From Diplonema papillatum (Eukaryota > Euglenozoa > Diplonemea > Diplonemida > Diplonemidae), in assembly GCA_030068145.1 (NCBI GenBank), contig JAPJBO010000033.1:237501-301500 (forward strand): a DNA stretch of 64,000 bases. Reading direction: 5' to 3'. The position numbers and the translations under genes are program-made. Under the pieces are notes generated by a model. It was given only the letters and a program-made list of their open reading frames with translations, searched no databases and was not told where the DNA came from. Shown piece by piece: positions 42,518 through 53,393 of this stretch; position 1 is the stretch's first letter; each line of letters starts with the position of its first letter.

Positions 42518-43570
42518 GGATCTTGTGTGGAAGTCACACTCTTGCCGCACCGGAATTCCCACCTGGAGATGTTGTGCGAGAGTTCACGCCTTTGCCCCGT
42601 CGCTCTTCACGCTCGAGATCTCGTATGCGAGTCGCTTGGCTTCATCGGAGTTCTCGTCTGGAGATCTTGTGTGTGTGTGTGTGCGAGTCACACCTTTGCT
42701 TCGTCGGTCGTTCCGCATAAGGGATCTTGTATGCGAGCTGCACTTTTGCTTCGTCGGAATTCCCGCCAAGGGATCTTGCGTGGAAGTCACACTCTTGCCG
42801 CACCGGAATTCCCACCTGTGCGAGAGGTGCTCCGTCGCTCTTCCCGCTAGGGATCTCGTTTGCAAGTCGCTTCTTGGCTTCATACGGAGTTCTCGCCTGG
42901 AGATCTTGTGTGTACACTCTTGCTGCATCGGTAGTTCCCACGGAGTCACACCTTTGCTTCGTCGGTCTTCCCGCATAAGGGATCTAGTATGAGAGCCGCA
43001 CTTTTGCTTCGTCGGCGTTCCCGCCTTCTGTCGCGGTCGCTGGCTGCCGCGCAGAAGAAGCTGGAGGACCGGCTCCGGGCCGTGGCGGGCGGAGAAGCAG
43101 ACGCACCTGCACTTCTTCGACCTCTGCGACCACCCAGCGGCGCTTGTTCAGAGCTGCGAGGGACTTGAGCTTGCGTGCTTGCGTGAGGTGGGAACGCCGA
43201 CGGGCGCCTAGGGATCTTGTGTCGGAGTCACACTCTTGCTTCGTCGGAAATCCCACCTACCTAGGGCTTCTGTGGGAGTCACACCTCACACCTTTTGCTT
43301 CGTCGGTCTTCCCGCCGAGGGATTTTGTGTGCGAGTCGCTTCTGGCTTCATCGGAGTTCTCGCCTGGAGATCTTGTGTCGGAGTCACGCTCTTGCTTCGT
43401 CGGAAATCCCACCTGGAGCTTGTGTGGGAGTCACACCTTTGCTTCGTCTTCGCCGGTCTTCCTGCCTAGGGATCTCGTGTGCGAGTCGCTTCTTGGCATC
43501 GGAGTTCTCGCCTGGACATCTTGTGGGAGTCACACTCTTGCTGCATCGTAATTCCCGCCTAGGGATCTTG
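42500..43570 (+). repeat. Irregular tandem array copying the 3' end of the 42107 gene
   Basis: Units of about 45-95 bp repeat the pattern GGAATTCCCGCCTAGGGATC, then TTGTGTGCGAGTCACACTCTT, then GCTTCGTCGG. Its first part equals the gene's last codons, TAG and following bases. At least 15 partial units are present with many small indels. Confidence 0.8.
43036..43210 (+). pseudogene. Partial duplicate of the 42107 gene within its array
   Basis: CTGGCTGCCGCGCAGAAGAA onward repeats the coiled-coil and terminal coding region of the gene (original at about 42301-42500), with two internal deletions that break the frame. It ends in CGGGCGCCTAGGGATCTTGT and re-enters the array. Confidence 0.8.
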
Positions 43571-44416
43571 TCTGTGTCTCCAGCCGACCGGGCCGAAGTC
43601 AACGGTCTTCCCGTCAGGATTTTGTACGAAAATCGCACTTTGGCTTTGTCGGCATTTCACGAACCAAGCCGATCGGTCTTGGTGACAAGTGGCCTCGCTT
43701 CACACGATACCCTTCTAGGCATGAATTTACATGAACACACAATGCACACGTGGACGCCTCTCGCAAAGAACGGCACCACGTAAAGTCGGGCCCGCAGCAT
43801 CACACACACTCACACACCAACGTTTAGCTTCTCGGGACGTGATAAAACCAACAAGTTACGTTCCCGTGGCCTTGCTTCCGTTGTGCGGGGAACACCTTTG
43901 GATACAACAGGGGTCTACTTTCCAGCAGTTCCCTCTCGCAATATCCTAGGCCCTAGTTTACGCCTGAGCGTCGTTTTTTTGCATTTGTGCCTTCCATTCA
44001 TTTTTCACGAAGTGGAAATATTCGAGCCGCCAGCTGCAAAGTCTCAAACGGAGTGCGCTGTTGCCCGAGCGAATGCCCAAACCGGTACACGAAGTTTATG
44101 CCCGAAACGGTCGCTGAGTTTCTGTCCAATGATGCTTTACTTGGGGAAATCGGTAGCGACTTGAACCGTAGGCCCGTAGCTCTGCAGTACCGCCGCAACA
44201 CGTGAAGGTGTCTGGCTCCCGTGTAGGCTTTCCGCAGTATATCTACTCGTGCCGCATTAAAGGGAGGTGTCGCTGCTCTGCTCACCTGCCAGATCCGTTC
44301 TGACGTGACACATGGCGTTGCTCACAAAATGAGAATAAAAGGCACCCCCTCCTCACCTTGTCGTCTCCTGCACGCAGAAAAAGCAGACGAAAAAGAAAAG
44401 GACGGACAATGCCACG
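43571..44416. other. Spacer before the channel gene
   Basis: No ORF is convincing. It holds the second copy of repeat D (44130-44245) and the presumed channel promoter and 5' UTR. I see no clear TATA motif close to the start. Confidence 0.5.
44130..44245 (-). repeat. Dispersed repeat D, copy 2
   Basis: It shares GATGCTTTACTTGGGGAAATC, GGTAGC and CTCTGCAGTACCGCC with 29275-29395. The minus strand reads CTACGGTTCAAGTCGCTACC, resembling a tRNA T-arm. It ends about 170 bp before the channel ATG. Confidence 0.5.
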
Positions 44417-47400
44417 ATGCCAAGAACGACAGCACCGGACGCCGCCGCCGACGTAGCCGCCTCCAGGCGCGATGTGCGCGTGGCAATCGGCGGCGGCAGG
44501 GCGGGGCCCGGCCCGCCGAAGTGCGGCGGGTGGTTCCACCGCACCTTCGGCTCGGCGGACCTGCGCCTGAGCCACGCCCATCGCGCCGTCGGCGAGGGCC
44601 GGCTGACCGGGAACAACACGTACAACATGTTCGAGAGCCCGCTGTACGTCATCCCCGCCACTTCCGCCCTGCGCGTCTGGCTCGTGCGCGTCGTGGACCA
44701 CCCGCGGTTCGACCAATGCGTCCTCGTCGTCATCATGCTCAACGCCATCGTCGAAGTGCTCGAGATCCCGTCCATGGAGGACTACGTCTGGGCGCGTGCG
44801 GTCGTCCAAGTTGACGTCGCCTTCCTCGCCCTTTTCTGCGTGGAGGCGATGCTCAAAATCGGGGCTCTCGGCTTCGCCTTTGACAGGTGGTCATACATGC
44901 GGGACCCGTGGAACGTGTGCGACTTCATCATCGTTTTTTTGGGCGTCGTGTCGGAGTTGTTCGACGGGAGCAAGCTGAGTGTCATCCGGCTCGTCCGCCT
45001 GATGAGGCCGCTGCGCGCGATCCGCCGCATCCGCGGGATGCGCGTCCTGGTCAACACCCTCGTGCAGTCGCTGCCGATGATGGCGGACGTCGTCTGCCTG
45101 CTGGTGCTCGTGATGTACGTCTTCGCGGTGCTCGGCATCCAGATGTGGAAGGGTGCTTTGCACCAGCGGTGCTACGTTTGGGCGACCAACCCGGGCGACT
45201 TCTTCCTCAACCCCGAGGATACAGAGATCTGCGGGGGCAGTCGGGTGTGTGAAGAGGTCCCCGGGTTCAACGTGGAGTGCGCCGTGCACACGAACGTGGT
45301 GTCCGAGACCGTGTTGAACTTCGACACGATTTGGTACGCGATGCTGCTGGTTTTCAAGGTCGTGACGCTTGACGACTGGCCCGCGGACATGAACAACGTG
45401 CAAGACGCGTCGTCCCGGTTCGCTTGGGTGTACTTTGTCCTTCTCACGCTCCTCGGCGGATACTTCTGCCTGAACCTCGTCCTTGCGATCCTCGCCGTTG
45501 TGTACACCGAAGCGCAGCGGGCGAAGCTGTCGGAAGTCGTGACCAGGGTCATCCCGCAGGCGGCCATCCCGAGCGCCCTCACCACCGCCGAGCGCGGTAT
45601 CGCGAAGCGGGTCGTCGAGGCGTACCGGAAGGAAGTCGAGGAAAGAAACCGGATCGAGGGGAAGGCCCGGAACCAGACGCTGTCCGGAGGAAACTCGCGG
45701 CGGGAGACGAAGCGGCTGCTGCTGCGGGCGTTCGCGCCCGCGACGAGCAGCTACGCGTACGAGCAGGAGAAGAAGAAGGCCGACGACGACGAGGAGTCGG
45801 AGGAGGAGAAGCCGGAGGCGGAGAACTACAGGTTCGTGCCCACCGCGCTGTCGTGTGCGTCGGTCGCGGGGATGCAGCTCGTGAAGGCACTCGGCGCTTT
45901 CGCGGCCCCGTTGGCGCTGCTCCCTCCGGAAGCCGACGACGACGACGGCTCCGACTCCGACTCTGCCGAGATCCTCACCGACGACTCTTCGACGGTGGCC
46001 ACGCGGCCGCCCAGCGGCGCTGGATCTGACTTTTCGTCTTCGGCGGCCGCTGAAGCGTCCGTCCGGAGGCGGTTCTGGGCGTGTCGGAAGCCGTTCCGCG
46101 CGCTGGCCGAGAACCCGTGGCTCAACCGGTTCATGCTGGGGATCACGGTCGTCAACGTCGTCATGATGGCGACCGACCACTTCGGCGCGCCGCCGGCGCA
46201 GCTGGCCGCGATCGACGGCACGAACCTGATCGCGTCCTGGTGCTTCCTGTTCGAGATGATCTTCAAAATCGTCGGCCTCGGCCCCGCGAAGTACTTCCGC
46301 GACGGGTACAACACCCTCGACTGCGTCCTCGTCCTCCTCTCCCTCCCGGAGATGCTGTCCCTCGCCAGCAACCTGAGCTCCTTCGCCGCGTTTCGAGCGT
46401 TCCGCGGGTTCCGCTTGATGGTGCGCATCCGGCCCCTCCGCGAGACCGTGACGGGGATCGCGCTTTCGTTCCGAGCGGTGCTGTGGCTGCTGGTGTTGAT
46501 GATGCTGCTGATCTTCATCTACGCGATGCTCGGCCTCAGCCTGTTCCGCAACGCGTACGGCGAAGAGGACAGGGAGAACTTCAGGTCGCTGTGGGAGGCC
46601 GGGTTGACTGTGTTCATCGTGATCACGGGCGACAGCTGGGCGACGATCATGCGGCGCGCGATCGACGGCACGAACGAAGCGGCGTTCCTGTTCTTCGTCT
46701 CGCTGTTCTGCATCGGGAACCTGATGCTCACCAACCTCTTCATCGCGATCCTGATCGACCACTTCAAAGTCGTCACGGACGACGGCGCCGAAGAACCCAA
46801 GGCACTGCCGGCGAAGCCTCCCGGCGCCAAGCGCGGGGGGATCGCAGGCGAAGAACCGCTGGAAAAGGACGGGGTTGCCTTAGGGGGCGCCGCGGCGCAG
46901 GTGATGGCACCGGTTGCCATAGACCCGGAGCGGATGGCCGCGGTGGCGATGGCGAGCGGGAGGGAGTCGCCGGAGGGGGGCGGCCGGCGGCGGCGTCTGG
47001 CAGCGTGGGACCAGGGCGCCATCGTCACCCGGGAGCACTTCGCGGACGCGAGCCGAAACCCCGCGGTGCCGCGGCCGGGAGCAGCGGCGACCGTCTCGTC
47101 GCAGCTTTCGACTTCCGCGTCGGCCGTGGATTCGTCGCAGTCCTCGGACGTTGACGAATCCGGCGAAGGGGAGCCTGACGACGCGAAGCGGCGTCAGTTG
47201 GACAACAAACCGCTGACCGTACGGTTCGGTGCCACCCACGTCGACGCAGACATCGAGTCGGCGTCCGGGCGCTCTTCGTCGACAGGGGCGGCGGCGCCCT
47301 TCCGCTTCTGCCGAGACGCGGCGGGCCTCAGCTACGAAGAGTGGCGCGCGCGGCACGCGAAGGGCTGGCGAGTGTCGATCTCCCGGCGCCAGGGTCGCCC

Positions 47401-50400
47401 GTACTGGTGGCGGGGCGACGACGCGGGCGTGAAGCTGTGGACGTGCCCGGTGAGCGCCAGCGACGAGCTGCCGCTGACGGACGCAGAGCGAGCCCAACTC
47501 GATGTGGTGTGCTCCGCTGAGGGGCTGCCGAGTGACGAGATGGAAAAGCTGGTGACCGACCGGATGTCGGACTGCCCGGGGACAGGAGGTGGGGGGTTCA
47601 CGAACTTCTCGCCGTTTCGGCCGTCCATCGGTGAGTACCGGCGGCACATGCGCGGCACGTGGGCGGAGTCTCTCGGCTCGGTTGACTCCGGGAACCTCCG
47701 CCTCTTCGCCTGCTGCGCCACGCGGCGCACGATGCAGTTCGTCGAAGCGGTCTGGCGGCAAGGTGGCCAGCGCAAGCGGCTTTTCCTGCAGCACCTCGCC
47801 GACGCCGGCGCACTCTGCCCGTCGAAGCAGCCGCCGCCGTTCGCGCCGGCCGACGGCGGCAGCGACGACGGCGCCGAGCAAGCCGGCGGAGCGGCGGTGT
47901 ACCGGTCGGACTGCGGGTCTTCGTCGTCGCTGTCGCGGCGGGACTCGATTTTTTGGATGGCGAATGCGCCCGACCAGCCGGCGCCGGACGGCTGGGAGGA
48001 CTGCCTCGCGGCGGCGGCGCCTAGGGCGCTCGGGTTGATCGGGAGGGGAAACACGGCGAGACGGGCGTTCGCCCGGGTCGTGTACCATAAGGACGCGGAG
48101 AACGTGATGGTGCTCGTGATCCTGGTCAATGCGGTGTTCCTCGCGCTCGACGACGCGCACGCGGACGAGCGGCCGGGGGGGAAACGGCTGCTGGAAGTCA
48201 TGAATTACGTGTTCATCGGGCTTTACCTCGCGGAGCTCACGGTGAAAGTCGTCGCCTGCGGGTTGCACGGCGGATGGGTCGAGCGCTTGGAGGACGGAAC
48301 CCGCAGCAACGGGTACCTGAAGGAGCCGTGGAACAAGGTAGACGCGCTGGTCTGCTTCTCGCTCGTCTTCGACTTGATGGGGGTGCCCTTCGCGAACAAG
48401 CTGCGCTGCGCCCGGACGCTCCGGGTGCTGATCCGGTTCGAGGCGCTGCGGGTGGTGGTCATGGCGCTGCTGCGCGCGACGCCGCAGATCGTGTACGTGT
48501 GCGTGGTTTGCCTGTTCGTATGGGTCGTCTACGGGATCCTCGGTGTCCAGCTCTTCAAGGGCGAGTTTTCAGCGTGCTCGGATCCGTCTGTTCTCGACCT
48601 GCCGTCGTGCACGGGCACGTACCTGGTCTCGGCTCCCACCGCCGCCGACCCGAGCGCGATGGTGGTGCAGGAAAGGGTCTGGGAGTACGACCGCGCACAT
48701 TTCGACCACTTGGGCATGGCGTTCCTTACCCTGTTTGAGATCGCCGTGGTTGAAGACTGGGCGCCGATCATGTGGCGGGCGGTGGACGCCGACGGCTTCG
48801 GCAAAACGGCGGTGAACGCACACCCGGAGCGTTCGCTCTTTTTCGTGACCTTCGTCATCGTCGGCAACTTCTTCTGCGTCAACCTGTTCGTCGGGTCGCT
48901 GATCAACCGGTTCAACAGCGACATGGAGACCCTCCTCACCCGCTCGCAGGCGAAGGACGCCGCTTTCAACCGCCTGCTGGAGCTCTACTCCATGGAAGCC
49001 GTCCCCCTCCCCCCCGTCAACCCCGTCCGCAGCGCGTGCTTCAAGCTCGTCAACAAGGAGCACTTCGACACGGTGGTCCTCTCGATGATCCTGCTGAACT
49101 GCTTGTTCTTGGGCTCCGAGCACTACGACTCGACGCCCGCGTGGGACACGGTGCTGCGCGTGGTCAACTTCGTGTTCGCGGGCGTGTTCGCCGTCGAAGC
49201 GGCGGTGAAGATGCTCGCGTACGGGATGACGCAGTACTTCGGCGAGGCGTGGAATCGCTTCGACTTCCTGTGCGTCGCGATGTCGCTGGTCGGGATCACG
49301 TTCAGCAACGTGAACACGGGGGCTTTTAGGGTCATCCGGGTGTTCCGCGCATTCCGCCTGTTGAAGCGCGCCCGGCGGCTCGAGATGCTGTTCCACACCC
49401 TGCTCCGCTCGCTGCCGTCGCTCGGCAACATCGTGCTCCTCCTTGGGTACGTTTTCTTCAACTGGGGCGTCATCGGCGTCGAGATGTTCAAAAACGTCAA
49501 GCCCAACCCGGACCTCGGCCGCCACAACAGCTTCCGTACCCTCCCCGAAGCGATCCTTGTCCTGTACCAGGTTGGGACCACGGAAACGTGGATGAGCGTC
49601 ATGAACGGCGTGTCCTTGGTACCCCCCGACTGCGATGAGCAGCTCGGCGACTGCGGGAAGACGTGGGGGCACTTCGTGTTCTTCGTGTCGTACATGGTTG
49701 TGGGGTCGTTTATTTTCATGAACTTGTTCATTTTCGTGGTCCTGCACAACTTCGAGAACGACCGGCTCGACATCCAAGAGCAGGAAACCGACTCGCAAAG
49801 GGGCGACGTCCACCGGGGGTTCGCTGTGTTGAAGAAGACGTGGGCGCGGGCGGTTGCTTTGCAGAACACTGCGCAACGCATCCCCGCGCACAACAACCGC
49901 CTCGACGTCGCGACGTTCCTCAACGTCGTCCAGGCGCTGCCCGAACCCATCTGGCGCCGCCCCGTCCGCGTCTTCCTGCGGACCGCGTCCGCCGTCAAGT
50001 GGCTGACCCTCCTCCGCAACATCAAGAGCCTCCCCATCGCCATTCCCCTCTACAAACCCCGGAAGCACCGCGGGCAGTACCAAGTCGAATACGCCGACGT
50101 ACTCAAGGCGCTCTCCATGCGGGTCGTCGGCCTTCGCAACGAGGACGTGTTCGGAGTGTATTTCGTGCACTCTCGCGGGGACCGCAACTTCACCCTCGTG
50201 CAGCTTCTCGGCGCGATGCGGCTCATCACGATTTGGAAGGAGAGGAAGCGGATCATCGGCGAGGGAATCAAAGCGAAGAGAGCCATGCTCGCCATGCAAG
50301 CCGTCCGCCGGTTGAAAATGTTCGCGCAGTACGCAGACACCCCGGAGGGACAAACCGACCACGCCGCCATATCGAAGGTATTCAAGCTCATCAACGAGGC

Positions 50401-51064
50401 GCAGACCGCGCAGCAACCCGCGCCGCCCAAGCGCATCAACGGCGGCAACAAGCTGTCGCACATGCTCCTCCATCGCATGAAGGCCCGGGTGCCGAAAAAT
50501 CCGGACCCGGCGCCGCCCGCGGGACGCCCCCCGGATCCTTCGGGAAGTCCGCTGTCCAGCCTGGGTAACCCGATCAACGCCCTCTTCGGCGCCGAATCCT
50601 CGCAGCACGGCGACGGCCTCCCCCGCGGAGAGCTGCTGTACTGCCCCCCGGCCCTCGGCCCCGCCGCCGCCGCCGCCGCTGCCCCGTCGGGCTTCGCGGC
50701 GCCGCCGCACAACACGCCGCGGCACCCGCTGTCCCGGCCGCCGACCGACGCCGGCTTCCGCCTCAACGACAGCGCGCCGATCGAGTTTCTGCACTCGGCG
50801 GCTCCCCCCGAGCAACCCCCGAAGCCGCCGGCCCGGCGCCCGGCGAGCGTCGCCGTGACGGACGTCAGCGACACGGCGTTCGACGAGAGCAGCCGCGGGT
50901 CGTCGTCGAGGGACTTCGGCAAGAAGCGGATGAGCATCGCTGACGTGACGGCCGAGCTGCTGAGGAGGAAGCGAGAGTCGACCTCTGCCAGCGACGACGG
51001 CGCCCCGGGCACCCCCACGTCACAAGACGAAAGGGAGTTCTTTTTCCGGAACCGGTTGAACTAA
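44417..51064 (+). CDS. Four-domain voltage-gated cation channel, Cav-like, single exon
   Basis: 2215 residues with four six-helix repeats. S4 segments bear regularly spaced Arg/Lys near residues 188-206, 659-675, 1330-1345 and 1637-1656. Pore loops are TLDDW (D319), TGDSW (D739), VVEDW (E1446) and TTETW (E1723), so the ring is D/D/E/E. Four acidic residues, with no Lys as in Nav or NALCN, point to calcium conduction. The I-II linker is acidic. The II-III linker carries a WW-like fold near residues 982-1012 (GWRVSISRRQGRPYWW...W..P). After IVS6 lies a Cav-like helical region. The extreme C terminus is disordered, Pro/Ser rich, ending FFFRNRLN. It would sit in the plasma, ciliary or internal membrane. 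Channel identity is certain; selectivity is inferred. Confidence 0.92.
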   Translation: MPRTTAPDAAADVAASRRDVRVAIGGGRAGPGPPKCGGWFHRTFGSADLRLSHAHRAVGEGRLTGNNTYNMFESPLYVIPATSALRVWLVRVVDHPRFDQCVLVVIMLNAIVEVLEIPSMEDYVWARAVVQVDVAFLALFCVEAMLKIGALGFAFDRWSYMRDPWNVCDFIIVFLGVVSELFDGSKLSVIRLVRLMRPLRAIRRIRGMRVLVNTLVQSLPMMADVVCLLVLVMYVFAVLGIQMWKGALHQRCYVWATNPGDFFLNPEDTEICGGSRVCEEVPGFNVECAVHTNVVSETVLNFDTIWYAMLLVFKVVTLDDWPADMNNVQDASSRFAWVYFVLLTLLGGYFCLNLVLAILAVVYTEAQRAKLSEVVTRVIPQAAIPSALTTAERGIAKRVVEAYRKEVEERNRIEGKARNQTLSGGNSRRETKRLLLRAFAPATSSYAYEQEKKKADDDEESEEEKPEAENYRFVPTALSCASVAGMQLVKALGAFAAPLALLPPEADDDDGSDSDSAEILTDDSSTVATRPPSGAGSDFSSSAAAEASVRRRFWACRKPFRALAENPWLNRFMLGITVVNVVMMATDHFGAPPAQLAAIDGTNLIASWCFLFEMIFKIVGLGPAKYFRDGYNTLDCVLVLLSLPEMLSLASNLSSFAAFRAFRGFRLMVRIRPLRETVTGIALSFRAVLWLLVLMMLLIFIYAMLGLSLFRNAYGEEDRENFRSLWEAGLTVFIVITGDSWATIMRRAIDGTNEAAFLFFVSLFCIGNLMLTNLFIAILIDHFKVVTDDGAEEPKALPAKPPGAKRGGIAGEEPLEKDGVALGGAAAQVMAPVAIDPERMAAVAMASGRESPEGGGRRRRLAAWDQGAIVTREHFADASRNPAVPRPGAAATVSSQLSTSASAVDSSQSSDVDESGEGEPDDAKRRQLDNKPLTVRFGATHVDADIESASGRSSSTGAAAPFRFCRDAAGLSYEEWRARHAKGWRVSISRRQGRPYWWRGDDAGVKLWTCPVSASDELPLTDAERAQLDVVCSAEGLPSDEMEKLVTDRMSDCPGTGGGGFTNFSPFRPSIGEYRRHMRGTWAESLGSVDSGNLRLFACCATRRTMQFVEAVWRQGGQRKRLFLQHLADAGALCPSKQPPPFAPADGGSDDGAEQAGGAAVYRSDCGSSSSLSRRDSIFWMANAPDQPAPDGWEDCLAAAAPRALGLIGRGNTARRAFARVVYHKDAENVMVLVILVNAVFLALDDAHADERPGGKRLLEVMNYVFIGLYLAELTVKVVACGLHGGWVERLEDGTRSNGYLKEPWNKVDALVCFSLVFDLMGVPFANKLRCARTLRVLIRFEALRVVVMALLRATPQIVYVCVVCLFVWVVYGILGVQLFKGEFSACSDPSVLDLPSCTGTYLVSAPTAADPSAMVVQERVWEYDRAHFDHLGMAFLTLFEIAVVEDWAPIMWRAVDADGFGKTAVNAHPERSLFFVTFVIVGNFFCVNLFVGSLINRFNSDMETLLTRSQAKDAAFNRLLELYSMEAVPLPPVNPVRSACFKLVNKEHFDTVVLSMILLNCLFLGSEHYDSTPAWDTVLRVVNFVFAGVFAVEAAVKMLAYGMTQYFGEAWNRFDFLCVAMSLVGITFSNVNTGAFRVIRVFRAFRLLKRARRLEMLFHTLLRSLPSLGNIVLLLGYVFFNWGVIGVEMFKNVKPNPDLGRHNSFRTLPEAILVLYQVGTTETWMSVMNGVSLVPPDCDEQLGDCGKTWGHFVFFVSYMVVGSFIFMNLFIFVVLHNFENDRLDIQEQETDSQRGDVHRGFAVLKKTWARAVALQNTAQRIPAHNNRLDVATFLNVVQALPEPIWRRPVRVFLRTASAVKWLTLLRNIKSLPIAIPLYKPRKHRGQYQVEYADVLKALSMRVVGLRNEDVFGVYFVHSRGDRNFTLVQLLGAMRLITIWKERKRIIGEGIKAKRAMLAMQAVRRLKMFAQYADTPEGQTDHAAISKVFKLINEAQTAQQPAPPKRINGGNKLSHMLLHRMKARVPKNPDPAPPAGRPPDPSGSPLSSLGNPINALFGAESSQHGDGLPRGELLYCPPALGPAAAAAAAPSGFAAPPHNTPRHPLSRPPTDAGFRLNDSAPIEFLHSAAPPEQPPKPPARRPASVAVTDVSDTAFDESSRGSSSRDFGKKRMSIADVTAELLRRKRESTSASDDGAPGTPTSQDEREFFFRNRLN

Positions 51065-51667
51065 GAAGAATCTCGACACACGACGAAGCTGCACGGCCCA
51101 CTTATCGTGGAAATCAGTAGTGGTTTCGCATGTTACGTCGATGGATATGTGTGGCATTGCATGCATTCTTGCGGTATCATTGTGTGATCACTTGTTATAT
51201 TACGCGTGCGATAACCCTCCCAGCAAGTGGGTTGTGTTGCCGGGCAGAGCTGCTGTACTGCTCCCCGCCCTATACCCCGCGCGGGCTTCGCGGCGCCGCC
51301 GCACAACACGCCGCGGCACCCGCTGTCCCGGCCGCCGACCGACGCCGGCTTCCGCCTCAACGACAGCGCGCCGATCGAGTTTCTGCACTCGGCTCCGGAC
51401 GGGGCTCCCCCCGAGCAACCCCCGAAGCCGCCGGTCCGGCGCCGGGCGAGCGTCGCCGTGACGGACGTCAGCGACACGGCGTTCGACGAGAGCAGCCGCG
51501 GGTCGTCGTCGAGGGACTTCGGCAAGAAGCGGATGAGCATCGCTGACGTGACGGCCGAGCTGCTGAGGAGGAAGCGAGAGTCGACCTCTGCCAGCGACGA
51601 CGGCGCCCCGGGCACCCCCACGTCACAAGACGAAAGGGAGTTCTTTTTCCGGAACCGGATGAACTAA
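51065..51667 (+). pseudogene. Tandem copy 1 of the channel gene 3' end
   Basis: The 603-bp unit runs from the first stop to the second. From 51242 (AGAGCTGCTGTACTGC) it matches the channel from about 50628. From GFAAPPHNTPRH onward it keeps the channel frame to a stop at 51665-51667. It has a 9-bp in-frame insertion (SAPDGAP for SAAP). There is no ATG in frame; a TAA precedes at 51212. It could be a relic or an alternative last exon. Confidence 0.8.
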
Positions 51668-52228
51668 GAAGAATCTCGACACACGACGAAGCTGCGCGGC
51701 TCGCTTATCGTGGAAATCAGTAGTGGTTTCGAATGTTACGTCGATGGATATGTGTGGCATTGCATGCATTCTTGCGGTATCATTGTGTGATCACTTGTTA
51801 TATTACGCGTGCGATAACCCTCCCAGCAAGTGGGTTGTGTTGCCGGGCAGAGCTGCTGTACTGCTCCCCGCCCTATACCCCGCGCGGGCTTCGCGGCGCC
51901 GCCGCACAACACGCCGCGGCACCCGCTGTCCCGGCCGCCGACCGACGCCGGCGGCTTCCGCCTCAACGACAGCGCGCCGATCGAGTTTCTGCACTCGGCT
52001 CCGGACGGGGCTCCCCCCGAGCAACCCCCGAAGCCGCCGGTCCGGCGCCGGGCGAGCGTCGCCGTGACGGACGTCAGCGACACGGCGTTCAACGAGAGCA
52101 GCCGCGGGTCGTCGTCGAGGGACTTCGGCAAGAAGCGGATGAGCATCGCTGACGTGACGGCCGAGCTGCTGAGGAGGAAGCGAGAGTCGACCTCTGCCAG
52201 CGTCTTTTTCCGGAACCGGTTGAACTAA
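51668..52228 (+). pseudogene. Tandem copy 2 of the channel gene 3' end
   Basis: The unit is 561 bp. It has a 3-bp insertion (an extra Gly) and a 45-bp in-frame deletion removing the DDGAPGTPTSQDERE region, but still ends FFRNRLN. Confidence 0.8.
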
Positions 52229-52788
52229 GAAGAATCTCGACACACGACGAAGCTGCGCGGCTCACTTGTCGCGGAAATAAGAGGTGGTTTCGCATGTTAC
52301 GTCGATGAAATATGTGGCATTGCATGCATTCTAGCGGTATCATTGTGTGATCACTTGTTATATTACGCGTGCGATAACCCTCCCAGCAAGTGGGTTGTGT
52401 TGCCGGGCAGAGCTGCTGTACTGCTCCCCGCCCTATACCCCGCGCGGGCTTCGCGGCGCCGCCGCACAACACGCCGCGGCACCTGCTGTCCCGGCCGCCG
52501 ACCGACGCCGGCAGCTTCCGCCTCAACGACAGCGCGCCGATCGAGTTTCTGCACTCGGCTCCGGACGGGGCTCCCCCCGAGCAACCCCCGAAGCCGCCGG
52601 TCCGGCGCCGGGCGAGCGTCGCCGTGACGGACGTCAGCGACACGGCGTTCAACGAGAGCAGCCGCGGGTCGTCGTCGAGGGACTTCGGCAAGAAGCGGAT
52701 GAGCATCGCTGACGTGACGGCCGAGCTGCTGAGGAGGAAGCGAGAGTCGACCTCTGCCAGCGTCTTTTTCCGGAACCGGTTGAACTAA
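52229..52788 (+). pseudogene. Tandem copy 3 of the channel gene 3' end
   Basis: The 560-bp unit is nearly identical to copy 2 in its coding part, with the same 45-bp deletion. The 3-bp insertion is AGC-type. Its upstream spacer is nearly identical to that of copy 4. Confidence 0.8.
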
Positions 52789-53393
52789 GAAGAATCTCGA
52801 CACACGACGAAGCTGCGCGGCTCACTTGTCGCGGAAATAAGAGGTGGTTTCGCATGTTACGTCGATGAAATATGTGGCATTGCATGCATTCTAGCGGTAT
52901 CATTGTGTGATCACTTGTTATATTACGCGTGCGATAACCCTCCCAGCAAGTGGGTTGTGTTGCCGGGCAGAGCTGCTGTACTGCTCCCCGCCCTATACCC
53001 CGCGCGGGCTTCGCGGCGCCGCCGCACAACACGCCGCGGCACCTGCTGTCCCGGCCGCCGACCGACGCCGGCAGCTTCCGCCTCAACGACAGCGCGCCGA
53101 TCGAGTTTCTGCACTCGGCTCCGGACGGGGCTCCCCCCGAGCAACCCCCGAAGCCGCCGGTCCGGCGCCGGGCGAGCGTCGCCGTGACGGACGTCAGCGA
53201 CACGGCGTTCAACGAGAGCAGCCGCGGGTCGTCGTCGAGGGACTTCGGCAAGAAGCGGATGAGCATCGCTGGCGTGACGGCCGAGCTGCTGAGGAGGAAG
53301 CGAGAGTCGACCTCTGCCAGCGACGACGGCGCCCCGGGCACCCCCACGTCACAAGACGAAAGGGAGTTCTTTGTCCGGAACCGGTTGAACTAA
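52789..53393 (+). pseudogene. Tandem copy 4 of the channel gene 3' end
   Basis: The 605-bp unit retains the full tail (DEREFFVRNRLN) and passes into a different 3' flank, with CTGGAAGGATGGCC after the stop. That flank may be the original 3' UTR of the gene before amplification. Confidence 0.8.
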
